A DNA stretch of 50,031 bases, from contig SKKL01000056.1 in NCBI GenBank assembly GCA_007121465.1, forward strand, positions 1-50,031, read 5' to 3'. Below the pieces are notes generated by a model that worked only from the letters and a program-made list of their open reading frames with translations, did no database searches and was not told the DNA's origin. The stretch is from Acidimicrobiales bacterium (GTDB lineage Bacteria; Actinomycetota; Acidimicrobiia; Acidimicrobiales; SKKL01). Position 1 is the stretch's first letter; every line of letters begins with the position of its first letter. The translations under genes and the position numbers were made by a program. Below are positions 20,566-29,348 of this stretch, in pieces.

Positions 20566-23500
20566 GGGGGTGGGATCGGTGCGGTGTCCCGGGGCGGTGA
20601 TCACCGGGTCTCTCAGCGGGTCGAACCAGGTGAGGACGGCGAGGATGATCGGCGCGGCCAGGACCAGGTGGTGGACCCGGGCGAACTGCTCGGGCCAGTC
20701 GAACCCCGTCGGATGCCCCCACCGCGCCTGCTGCAGCGCCACGTAGAGCCCACCGATGGCTACGAGGGCGGCGGGAAGCAGTTGCAGCCATGAGCGAAGA
20801 CCGCGAACGGCGAACCCCGCGGCCATGAGGCCACCGAAGAGCACCCCGTAGATGGGGCCGACGAGGATGCCGACTGCGACCAGGACGGCAACGGCGAGCG
20901 CGACCGGCCAGGGGTGGTCGACCGAGCGGAGGGTCGGAGCGGGGGAGGGGCTGAGCGGAGGGTGTCTCCGGGCGAGAGCGATCATGCCCACGCACACGAT
21001 CACGGCCAACGTTGACAGGCCGAGTGCTACGTCGACCGTGCCCTGGGGGGCCCACCTCAGCTCGACCAGGATCTCCTCGTCGGCGGGTTCGACCCACCAG
21101 CCCATCCCGAACGAGTCGTGGATGGTGGGAGGGTCGAGGCGTCGACCGTCGATCGACGCCTCCCATCCCTCGTTCCAACTCTCCGAGAAGACCAGCCAGA
21201 ACGGCTCCGAGCCCGGTTCCTCGACGAGAACGTCGATCTCGGTGGCCGAGTGCCGCTCCCACCGGATCGACGGCGGACTCGGCGCCTCTGTCGGGTCGGC
21301 CTGCCCGCTGGCCATCACCAGTCCGTCGATGTCGATGCCGCTGTCGGCTCCCATCGCGCTGCGCACGACCGCTTCGCCGGCAGGCAGGGTGATGCTGGAC
21401 TCGCACGCCTCCACCGACAGTGCCCCTCGTCGCGATGCCTCCGCGGTGGTTCCCAGGACGCGCACCGGGATGGCGACACCGTCGATGGTCACCAGATCGC
21501 CGCGACACTGGTCGTCGAGGTCAGCGGGCGGAGCAGGTCGCTCGATCACGTCGGGGGCGATGGCGGCGAACCCGATGGGGAGTGCGATCGGATCGCCGGT
21601 GTACCAGTCCCGCGTGGTCCGCTCCTCGACGACGAGGTTCGTGATGCGCAGCGTCGTGCCCTGGACGGTGGTGCCGAGGGGCAGTTCGACACGGGTGACG
21701 GCGCCCCGCTCCTCGCGGTCGGCGATCGGGGGGATCGACGGAACCGGTACGTCGGACCCGTCGACCTCGAGGATGATCTCGGTGGGCACGGTGTGGCGAC
21801 CGTCGGACACGATGTCGAGCACGAGCGTGTCCATCTCGAAGGGTTCGGCCGTCCGGACCTCGATCCACGATCCGGCCTGGCCACCGAACGGCGTGCGCCA
21901 TGCGGTGTCCGCGTCGCCGTCGAATGCCGACGACGCCCGGTGGGCGAGCGATCCACCGAGGCGCTCCCGCGAGATGGCCGTCAGGCCGCCGTCGCTGGCC
22001 GACGGGATGCCGAGGACCTCGTCGACGTGGTTGTCGGCGGCGGCGGCCGAGACGCGTGCCGTTCCCGAGAGCTCGACGTCGAGCTCGACCGGGAGGGTGA
22101 CGACGCGGCGCAGTGCCGGCTCCGGATCGGAGCGGACCACATCGGCCGGGTTGATCCGCTGGCGGCTGAGGACGATCGACACGGGACGCTCGGCCAGACC
22201 TGACCCGACGAGGTCGGTGAGGTCGCTCGGGAGGTGGATGAGCTCCTCGACCTCGACGCCGGGGATCTCGATGGTGGAGAAGCCCGTCGGGCCGGTCCCG
22301 GGGGCCAGCTCGAGCACCTTGATCTCGAAGCGGGTGAAGGGCTCACCGTCGAGGTCGACCGGCTGACCTTCCGGCGAGAAGGAGCGCTCGTCGAGGTCGA
22401 CAACGATCGCGCGCGTGTCGTCGAGTCGCACCTCGATGCTCAGGATCGGGATCATCCCCGGTCGCCCGACAGGCTGGCGCAGGGTGACCTGGTCGGCGGC
22501 GTGGGGTTCGTGGAGCTCGATACCGATCTCCATGGCGCGGCGATACTGTCGGGCTTCGAGGGTCCAGGCGGTGCGGGTGTCGCCGTCGAAGGCCATCACC
22601 GCCCGGTTCTCCGGGGTCATCGTGACCGGATTTCCGTAGGCCGACGCCCAGACACGAGCCGCCCCGCGATGCTCGGCAATGGTGTAGGAGCTCTCGAGCT
22701 GATCGCCTACCGGTGGGATGCGGGCGTCGCCGGAGTCGCGGCGCATGGCCCTCTGCCCGGGGACCTCGGTGGGCCCGGTGTTCTCCCGCATCGAGTACCA
22801 GCGATGCCCGCGGAGACGATTGGAGTCGGTGAGGATCAGATGGGTGGTCTCGTCGTCGAGCGAGGACGCGGCCGCACCCGACGATGCATGGTCCCGAACG
22901 ACCTCCGCCCCGAGCAGCAGGGGCCCGGGACCGTCGAGGAGGCCGGCCGCGGCGGCAGCGATGATGCCGTCTCCGTCGCCGGCGACCACCGTGCCGCCGG
23001 TGGTGGGCTCGGCGCGCACGAGCGCGTGCGGCTCCTCGACGGGAAAGACGACGAGGGCCGGCGGGTCGACGGCGTCGAGAGGTATGCCGAGCTCGCCCTC
23101 GTCGAGCATGGGTTGGTCGGGATCGGCTCGATTGACGTACCCGTCGCCGAACCCCAGGGCGGGACCGAGGCCGGCGGGGCCCTCGGCGAGCGACGACCAC
23201 AGCACCCGCGGCCGAACCGTGCGGTAACGCTCGAACTCCAGGTCGTTGCGAACGAGGATGTCGCTCGCTCCGAGCAGGCGGGCGGTGGGGGCCAGCGAGT
23301 TCATCTCGAACCAGCCCTCCTGGATCGAACGGTCGAGCGACCCGAGCAGGCTCACCCCGGGGGCCGAGCCCATCGGGACGAGCTCTCGGGCCACGACCGG
23401 GCGGCCGGTGAGCCCTGGGCTCACCGGGTCGAGGGTGTGACCCCACCGATAGGCACCGAAGTCGATGCCCGGAATCTCGAGGACTCGGCCCGACCCGTCA

Positions 23501-24861
23501 TCGAGGTGCTCGGCGGCGTCGGTCCAGTGCTCGGGAAGGCTGTCGGGTCGGGAGAACCGCTCGGCGACGAGTCCATCGGTCCAGAGATTGGGGATCGTCG
23601 CGGCGACGAGCAGCGTGGTCAACGCCGCCACCACCTGGGCGCGCCGGGGGCGGGTCTCACCGAGCACGTGCAGCCCGGCGGCCAGCAGGCCGGCCAAGCC
23701 GAGGAGCAGGAGGGGAGTGGCTCGTTGGGTGTTGCGCAGGCTGAGGACGAGGTCGGAGCTCTCCGAGGCCGCGGCGAGGGCCGACCCGAAGGGCGAGCGG
23801 TCGGCGGCTGCGTAGGCCCCGACGGCGAGAACGACCCCGAGCGCGGCGAGCGTGGCGAAGTAGGTCCGGTGAGGCCAGCGCACCCGCGCCCCGAGAGCGA
23901 GGGCGATGACGGGAAGAGCGAAACCGGCGACGATCAGCCCGATGTTGGTCATGTAGGCCGTGGAGATGCCCACGAGCCATGGCCCGGTGGTGTCGGCCCC
24001 GTAGAAGAACCAGTAGCCGAGGCCGCGGATCACCTCGGTGGACGCGGTGGTGGCCGACGTGGTGTCGAGGGTCTCGGTCGTCGCGAGGAGAGGCAGCCCG
24101 TAGCTTCCCCCGACGGCGTACCCGACGAGCCACCACATCTGGGTCGCGAGGGTGAGGACGCCGCATCGGGCGACGGCTGCGATGACCTCCCTCCAGGCCA
24201 CCGACGGCGTGCTGCGCACCAGGAGCGGAGCCCACAGGGTCGAGCCGACGACGACGAAGAACACCGAGCTGCCGTTGAGCGATCCGCAGGTGGTGACCGC
24301 CAGCGCATAGGCCGCGGGCCACCGCCACCCGCCCTCGCGGCAGGCGCGGTCCATGAAGATGACCATCCACGGGAGCGCAGCGAACGGCAGCAGCAGCGCC
24401 GACTGGCCGGTGACGTGGCCGAGGACGTAGGGAGACAACCCGTAGAACACTGCGGGCGCCAGGTGGATCCACCGGGGCCCGAGAAGTCGGTTCGTCAGGT
24501 GCAGGACGCCCGCCGCGGCGACGAACAGGATCGTGCCGACCCAGAGGCGCTGGGCCACCCAGTCGGGGACCCCGATCGTCTCGAAAAACCAGTAGAAGGG
24601 CCCCATCGGCCACAGGTATCCGATGGTCTGGTGCGTGACGGTGCCCCCGCCGACGGCCGGGTCCCACAGCGACTGGGCTCGCTCCAACAATCCGCCGGGA
24701 TCGAGGTACAGGTAGAGCTTCGTGTCGGCGTTGAGCACGCCTCGCTGCGCGACGAGCAGCGGCAGGTAGCAGACCGTGGCGATCAGGGCGTAGGGCGCCC
24801 AGCGGCGCTCGCGGATCGGTACTCGGTCCGGACCGGTGAGTCGGTGGAGCGTCGCGGTCAT
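20563..24861 (-). CDS. Alpha-(1->3)-arabinofuranosyltransferase-like large membrane protein (AftD/DUF3367-like) with discoidin-like segments
   Basis: 1432 aa from ATG 24861: MTATLHRLTGPDRVPIRERRWAPYALIATVCYLPLLVAQRGVLNADTKLYLYLDPGGLLERAQSLWDPAVGGGTVTHQTIGYLWPMGPFYW; two F5/8-type-C-like stretches (AVMAFDGDTRTAWTLE, SSAFDGDADTAWRTPFGGQAGSWIEV). Confidence 0.85.
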   Translation of the reverse strand: MTATLHRLTGPDRVPIRERRWAPYALIATVCYLPLLVAQRGVLNADTKLYLYLDPGGLLERAQSLWDPAVGGGTVTHQTIGYLWPMGPFYWFFETIGVPDWVAQRLWVGTILFVAAAGVLHLTNRLLGPRWIHLAPAVFYGLSPYVLGHVTGQSALLLPFAALPWMVIFMDRACREGGWRWPAAYALAVTTCGSLNGSSVFFVVVGSTLWAPLLVRSTPSVAWREVIAAVARCGVLTLATQMWWLVGYAVGGSYGLPLLATTETLDTTSATTASTEVIRGLGYWFFYGADTTGPWLVGISTAYMTNIGLIVAGFALPVIALALGARVRWPHRTYFATLAALGVVLAVGAYAAADRSPFGSALAAASESSDLVLSLRNTQRATPLLLLGLAGLLAAGLHVLGETRPRRAQVVAALTTLLVAATIPNLWTDGLVAERFSRPDSLPEHWTDAAEHLDDGSGRVLEIPGIDFGAYRWGHTLDPVSPGLTGRPVVARELVPMGSAPGVSLLGSLDRSIQEGWFEMNSLAPTARLLGASDILVRNDLEFERYRTVRPRVLWSSLAEGPAGLGPALGFGDGYVNRADPDQPMLDEGELGIPLDAVDPPALVVFPVEEPHALVRAEPTTGGTVVAGDGDGIIAAAAAGLLDGPGPLLLGAEVVRDHASSGAAASSLDDETTHLILTDSNRLRGHRWYSMRENTGPTEVPGQRAMRRDSGDARIPPVGDQLESSYTIAEHRGAARVWASAYGNPVTMTPENRAVMAFDGDTRTAWTLEARQYRRAMEIGIELHEPHAADQVTLRQPVGRPGMIPILSIEVRLDDTRAIVVDLDERSFSPEGQPVDLDGEPFTRFEIKVLELAPGTGPTGFSTIEIPGVEVEELIHLPSDLTDLVGSGLAERPVSIVLSRQRINPADVVRSDPEPALRRVVTLPVELDVELSGTARVSAAAADNHVDEVLGIPSASDGGLTAISRERLGGSLAHRASSAFDGDADTAWRTPFGGQAGSWIEVRTAEPFEMDTLVLDIVSDGRHTVPTEIILEVDGSDVPVPSIPPIADREERGAVTRVELPLGTTVQGTTLRITNLVVEERTTRDWYTGDPIALPIGFAAIAPDVIERPAPPADLDDQCRGDLVTIDGVAIPVRVLGTTAEASRRGALSVEACESSITLPAGEAVVRSAMGADSGIDIDGLVMASGQADPTEAPSPPSIRWERHSATEIDVLVEEPGSEPFWLVFSESWNEGWEASIDGRRLDPPTIHDSFGMGWWVEPADEEILVELRWAPQGTVDVALGLSTLAVIVCVGMIALARRHPPLSPSPAPTLRSVDHPWPVALAVAVLVAVGILVGPIYGVLFGGLMAAGFAVRGLRSWLQLLPAALVAIGGLYVALQQARWGHPTGFDWPEQFARVHHLVLAAPIILAVLTWFDPLRDPVITAPGHRTDPTP

Positions 24862-25994
24862 CGACGTCGGCGCTGAGCGTCGTCGCAGAGCGCCGCGAGC
24901 ACCGCGGCCGCGCTCGCCTCCCAGCGGAAGCGGCTCGACCACTCGAGGGCTCCCGTCGCGAGCTGGTCCCGCCATGAGTGGTCGACGAGGAGCCGTTCGA
25001 CCGCGTCGACGAAGGTGTGGTGATCGTCGACCAGGACTCCGCTGTGGCCGTCCGACACGGCATCGAGATGCCCGGGGATGCGTGTGGCCACCACCGGGGT
25101 CCCGCAGGCCGCAGCCTCGGTCAGGGTGAGACCGAAGCCTTCGCGGTGAGACGCGGACACCGCGACCCATGCCCGGCGGTAGTGCTCGACCAGCTCGGCA
25201 TCGTCGACACGGCCGGCGAACTCCAGCCACTCGGTCGCTCCGAGGGCTGAGCGCTGGCGTTCCAGCTCGGGTCGCTGCGGGCCATCGCCGACCACGACGG
25301 CCTGCAGATCCGGAACACGAGATCGCACCTCGGCGAGGATGGGAAGGAGGTCGGCCAGGCCCTTCTGGGGCATCATCCGAGCCACGGCCAGCACGGTCGG
25401 CTGATCTGCCCTGGCGCCACCGGGCACGTAGCGGGGATCGATGCCGTGCGGGGCGATGTGGATGCGATCAGCCGACAGGCCGAGCTCGGAGACGATCTCG
25501 TCGCGGGCCGACTCCGCGGCGGTGACGATCGTGCTGTTCCGGTAGACCAACGGCACGAGGCGTCCCTCCAGGAGTTCACCGACCCGATCGGCGGGCTTGG
25601 GAACCAGGTGGTGCCAGGTGCCGAGGTGCACGTGATGGATGAATGCGACCCGCGGGCCCCGCGCCCACAACGGGGCGAAGAACGGCACCCCGTGGAAGAT
25701 CTCGATCAGACCGTCTCGGGGCCCCATGCGACCGGCCAGCTCGTCGACGACGGTGGTCGCGAACACACCGAGCTTCCCTCCCCGTCTCATCACCTGAACA
25801 CCGTCGCGATCGACTGATCGTGGGCCGCCGGGCACTGCTCCGGTGTGGTGGGCGACCTCGAGACCGGAGCGACGCAGGTGGTCGGCGATCTGCACGGCGT
25901 GCTCCTCGGAGCCCCCGGCCTCGGGGTGGTCCCGATCCCGGAAGGCGACGAGATGCACCCTCGTGATCCCCGCTCGACGCGCCATATCGGCCAT
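24858..25994 (-). CDS. Glycosyltransferase family 4
   Basis: MADMARRAGITRVHLVAFRDRDHPEAGGSEEHAVQIADHLRRSGLEV...VLAVARMMPQKGLADLLPILAEVR...SHREGFGLTLTEAAACGTPVVATRIPGHLDAVSDG. Confidence 0.93.
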   Translation of the reverse strand: MADMARRAGITRVHLVAFRDRDHPEAGGSEEHAVQIADHLRRSGLEVAHHTGAVPGGPRSVDRDGVQVMRRGGKLGVFATTVVDELAGRMGPRDGLIEIFHGVPFFAPLWARGPRVAFIHHVHLGTWHHLVPKPADRVGELLEGRLVPLVYRNSTIVTAAESARDEIVSELGLSADRIHIAPHGIDPRYVPGGARADQPTVLAVARMMPQKGLADLLPILAEVRSRVPDLQAVVVGDGPQRPELERQRSALGATEWLEFAGRVDDAELVEHYRRAWVAVSASHREGFGLTLTEAAACGTPVVATRIPGHLDAVSDGHSGVLVDDHHTFVDAVERLLVDHSWRDQLATGALEWSSRFRWEASAAAVLAALCDDAQRRRR

Positions 25995-26024
25995 CAGCTC
26001 GTGATGGTCGGTCGCGCGCGGGGA

Positions 26025-26198
26025 GCGTGGGGTCGGCGGGACGCGCGAGGACTGGTCTGGCACGGACTCTGTGGTCTCCCTGGATGCTTGCGGGACTCGC
26101 CGGAGCGTCCGTAGTATACGCCTCCAACCCCGCCGCCTCGGGCGGGGAGCGTGGGGTTGATTCCGCGCCGGACGTACCCGAAAGGACATCGACCCGGA
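26025..26198 (+). promoter_or_regulatory. Divergent promoter/leader region of the GT2-methyltransferase gene
   Basis: TTGCGG (26088-26093)-18 nt-TAGTAT (26112-26117); downstream alternative stems CCCCGCC/GGCGGGG and CAACCCC/GGGGTTG. Confidence 0.4.
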
Positions 26199-27718
26199 TG
26201 ACCGAGTCGACGACCGTAGGCGCCGCGAGTCCCGCACGCTCACTCATCGTTCCGATGTACGACGAGGCTCAACGGATCTCCGGCACCCTCACCGAGCTGG
26301 CGAGCAGCCCGCTCGCCGCGGACCGCTACGAGTTGTTGCTGGTCGACGACGGCAGCACCGACGGCACACCGGAGATCGCCGAGAAGGCGGTCGCCGAGCT
26401 CGGCCTCCGCAACGTCCGGGTGATCCGCTCGGCCATGAACCGGGGCAAGGGGGCGGCGGTTCGCGCCGGGATGCTCTCCGCCGAGGGCGCCACCCGGGTC
26501 TTCGCCGATGCGGATCTGTCCGCCGGTGTCGTCGACATCGAGGCCTGCTTCGAGCGCGTCGAACAGCCCGGCGTCGACGTCGTGTACGCCAGTCGCGCCC
26601 ATCCCGACAGCGTGATCACCAGCTCTCAGCCCGGTCACCGGGTGATGAGCGGTCGGATCTTCAACTTCGTCCTGCGGTCCCTCGGGCTCACCGAGGAGGT
26701 CGACACCCAGTGCGGGCTCAAGGGGTTCACCGCCGACGCGGCACACACCCTCTTCACGGCGGTGACCATCGAGGGGTTCGCGTTCGACGTCGAGGTGCTG
26801 GCCCTCGCCCGTCGTGAGGGGATGCGCGTCGACGACATGCCCATCTCGTGGGCCCACGTCGAAGCGAGCCGGGTGCGGCCCTTGCGCGACGGAGCGGCCA
26901 TGTTCCGCGACGTCGTCGCCCTTCGGCGGGCCCTGCGGCGGGCCGGTCCGGCTCGGCCCACCCGACTCGAGCCCGGGTCGATGTCGGAGCAGAAGTTCGA
27001 GATCATGCGCGACCTCGAAGCCGAGCACTGGTGGTTCCGGGCCAAGCGCGAGCTGGTCGCCCAGGAGCTCGAACGGCGCGGCGTGACGGGGGCGGTCGCT
27101 CTCGACGTGGGCTGTGGGACCGGCGGCACCCTCACCGTGCTGGCCGACCGGTTCGACACCGTCGTCGGTGCCGAGCTCGACGCCCACGCGGCGGTGATCG
27201 CGTCGGACCACCGCCGCTCCGGCACGAGCGTGGTGCGCGCCCCCGCCGAACATCTCCCCGTCGAGTCCGGCTCGGTCGCTTGCTTGACCAGCCTCGATGT
27301 GGTCGAGCACCTCGACGACGACATCGCCGGGTTGCGCGAGTACCTGCGGGTCGTCGCGCCTGGCGGGTGGGTCGTCCTCACCGTCCCTGCCTACGAGTGG
27401 GCCTGGAGCCGCCACGACGAGCTGCTCGGTCACCGGCGCCGGTACACCACGGCTCGCATGGAGCAGGCGGCCACCGAGGCGGGGCTGATCGTCGAGCGCT
27501 GCACCTACTTCCACTCGTGGCTCACCCCACTCGCGGTGCTGGTGCGCAAGACGCCGCTCGGCCGCCTCCTCAGCGAGGACGAGGAGGAGGCGAGCTACAT
27601 CCACCCGGTGGTCAACCGGGTGCTGCACACGCTGGCCAGGATCGAGCGTCGGAGCCTCGCGGCCCGCGACCTCCCGATGGGCCTGTCGATCCTGCTGGTG
27701 GCTCGCACACCCGACTGA
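26198..27718 (+). CDS. Bifunctional protein: GT2 glycosyltransferase (DPM/ALG5-like) fused to class I SAM methyltransferase
   Basis: N-terminal SLIVPMYDEAQRISGTLTEL...LLVDDGSTDGTPEIAEKAV...NRGKGAAVRAGMLSAEG...FADADLS; C-terminal EHWWFRAKRELVAQELERRGVTGAVALDVGCGTGGTLTVLADRFDTVVGAELD; one uninterrupted frame. Confidence 0.9.
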   Translation: MTESTTVGAASPARSLIVPMYDEAQRISGTLTELASSPLAADRYELLLVDDGSTDGTPEIAEKAVAELGLRNVRVIRSAMNRGKGAAVRAGMLSAEGATRVFADADLSAGVVDIEACFERVEQPGVDVVYASRAHPDSVITSSQPGHRVMSGRIFNFVLRSLGLTEEVDTQCGLKGFTADAAHTLFTAVTIEGFAFDVEVLALARREGMRVDDMPISWAHVEASRVRPLRDGAAMFRDVVALRRALRRAGPARPTRLEPGSMSEQKFEIMRDLEAEHWWFRAKRELVAQELERRGVTGAVALDVGCGTGGTLTVLADRFDTVVGAELDAHAAVIASDHRRSGTSVVRAPAEHLPVESGSVACLTSLDVVEHLDDDIAGLREYLRVVAPGGWVVLTVPAYEWAWSRHDELLGHRRRYTTARMEQAATEAGLIVERCTYFHSWLTPLAVLVRKTPLGRLLSEDEEEASYIHPVVNRVLHTLARIERRSLAARDLPMGLSILLVARTPD

Positions 27719-27741
27719 CACATCGGGTCGGCGGGCTGGTT

Positions 27742-29241
27742 TCAGGAGCGCTTGGGGAGCACCGGAGCATCGCGCCCGGTGCCGTGGGAGCCCGAGCGGG
27801 CGGTGCCGCCCTCCTCGTGATACTCCTCTTCCACGTTCACCGACCAGATGTCGTGGTCGGTGCCGTCGACGATGTTCTCGACGGTGAGCATCGCCGTGTA
27901 CATCGAGTGGTCCTGGTTGTTGTAGCGGTGCATACCGTTGCGGCCCACGGGGTGCACGTTGGGCGTGTTCGTCTCGATCCACCGCCGGAGAGTGTCGACC
28001 CGGTCGGTGTACCCCTCGTCGTAGGTGGGGTAGGCCTTGGGGACGCGCACGACATGGCCGAGTTCGACCTGGTCGGGGTCGACGAGCCCGAGGAAGGCGA
28101 TCTCCTGCTTCGCCTGGGTGATCAGGTCCTCGTCGGACTTCTCCCACATCTCGTCGCCCTCGAACACGAAGTACTCGAGGCCGAGGCAGGTGCGGCCCTC
28201 CTTCACCATGAACGGCGACCACGATCCGTAGTTCTGGATCCGACCCACCTCGACTTCGGGCGAGTGGATGTAGATCCAGTTGTCCGGGAAGGCGAACTCC
28301 TCGGGGACGACGAGGGCCACCGAGAGGAAGTCCCGGTAGGTGATGTCGTCGGCCGCCTCGACCACCTCGGGCGGAGCGGCGGGCTCCATTCCCTTGACGA
28401 GCTTGGTGAAGGGCATCGAGGAGATGACCGCGTCGCACTCGAAGGTGGAGGTCGATCCGTCGGGATGTTCGGCGACGACCTCGGATGCACCACCCTCGCC
28501 GTGGCGGATCGTCCTGACCTTGGTCTCCATGTGGACCGTGGAACCGGCGGCAACCACCTTGTCCCGGCACACCTCCCACATCATGCCCGGGCCGTACTTC
28601 GGGTACTCGAACTCCTCGATGAGCGAGGTGATGTCCTTCTGGTTCCGCTTGGGGAGGATGGCGTTGGTGATGGCCTTGCGCAGGTCGAGGTTCTTGATCC
28701 GCTGGGCGGCGAAATCGGCCTCGAGATCGGCGGCCGGGATGCCCCACACCTTCTCGGTGTAGCTCTTGAAGAAGTGCTGGTAGAGGCGCTTGCCGAACTT
28801 GGCGGTGACCCAACCCTCGAACTTGTCCTGGTTCTTCGGTGGGCGGATCTGAGCCCAGACATAGGAGCTCACACAGCGCACCGCCTCGATGGGGCCGAGG
28901 TTCTTCAGCGCGTTGGTGGCCTTGAGCGGGTAGTCGTAGTACTTGCCCTGGTAGAAGATCCGGCTCATCCGAGGGCGGAGCAGGAAATCCTCGTCGGGAA
29001 GGATCTCGTGCCAGAGGTCCTCGACCTCTTTGACCTTGGTGAAGAAGCGGTGGCCGCCGATGTCGAAGCGCCAGCCGTCGCGCTCGACGGTTCGGCTGAT
29101 GCCGCCCACCTGGTCGGTGCCCTCGAGGACCGTGCAGGTGATGCCTCGGCGGGCCAGCTCGAAGGCGGCGGTGAGCCCGGCGGGGCCGGCCCCGATCACG
29201 ACGACTCGGGGAGCGTTGTCGGCGGTGCTGTCAGGTGTCAT
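27742..29241 (-). CDS. FAD-dependent amine-oxidase/UDP-galactopyranose mutase-like protein
   Basis: RVVVIGAGPAGLTAAFELARRGITCTVLEGTDQVGGISRTVERDGWRFDIGGHRFFTKVKEVEDLWHEILPDEDFLLRPRMSRIFYQGKYYDYPL. Confidence 0.92.
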   Translation of the reverse strand: MTPDSTADNAPRVVVIGAGPAGLTAAFELARRGITCTVLEGTDQVGGISRTVERDGWRFDIGGHRFFTKVKEVEDLWHEILPDEDFLLRPRMSRIFYQGKYYDYPLKATNALKNLGPIEAVRCVSSYVWAQIRPPKNQDKFEGWVTAKFGKRLYQHFFKSYTEKVWGIPAADLEADFAAQRIKNLDLRKAITNAILPKRNQKDITSLIEEFEYPKYGPGMMWEVCRDKVVAAGSTVHMETKVRTIRHGEGGASEVVAEHPDGSTSTFECDAVISSMPFTKLVKGMEPAAPPEVVEAADDITYRDFLSVALVVPEEFAFPDNWIYIHSPEVEVGRIQNYGSWSPFMVKEGRTCLGLEYFVFEGDEMWEKSDEDLITQAKQEIAFLGLVDPDQVELGHVVRVPKAYPTYDEGYTDRVDTLRRWIETNTPNVHPVGRNGMHRYNNQDHSMYTAMLTVENIVDGTDHDIWSVNVEEEYHEEGGTARSGSHGTGRDAPVLPKRS

Positions 29242-29336
29242 CGAGCTATGCGGACCTTTGCGGAAGGGGTGCAGTACGGGCGCGGACCGCTCAGGCTAGA
29301 CGCGCCTCGTGAGACCGGCACAGTTGGTCGCGCCAC

Positions 29337-29342
29337 TAGGGT
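29337..29342 (+). promoter_or_regulatory. Candidate leaderless -10 element
   Basis: TAGGGT-gtcgcc-GTG(29349). Confidence 0.45.
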
Positions 29343-29348
29343 GTCGCC

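Noticed and set aside
22234-24876. 880-aa plus-strand ORF
   Set aside because: Antisense shadow of the aftD-like gene; Gly/Arg/Glu-rich, no domain.
27700-27741. Terminator between the GT2-methyltransferase and flavoprotein genes (ACCCGA...TCGGGT)
   Set aside because: Only a 6-bp stem overlapping the stop codon; too weak to call.
26240-28813. 857-aa minus-strand ORF and 884-aa plus-strand ORF 26848..29502
   Set aside because: Both are shadows of the GT2-methyltransferase and flavoprotein genes, which have clear family motifs.
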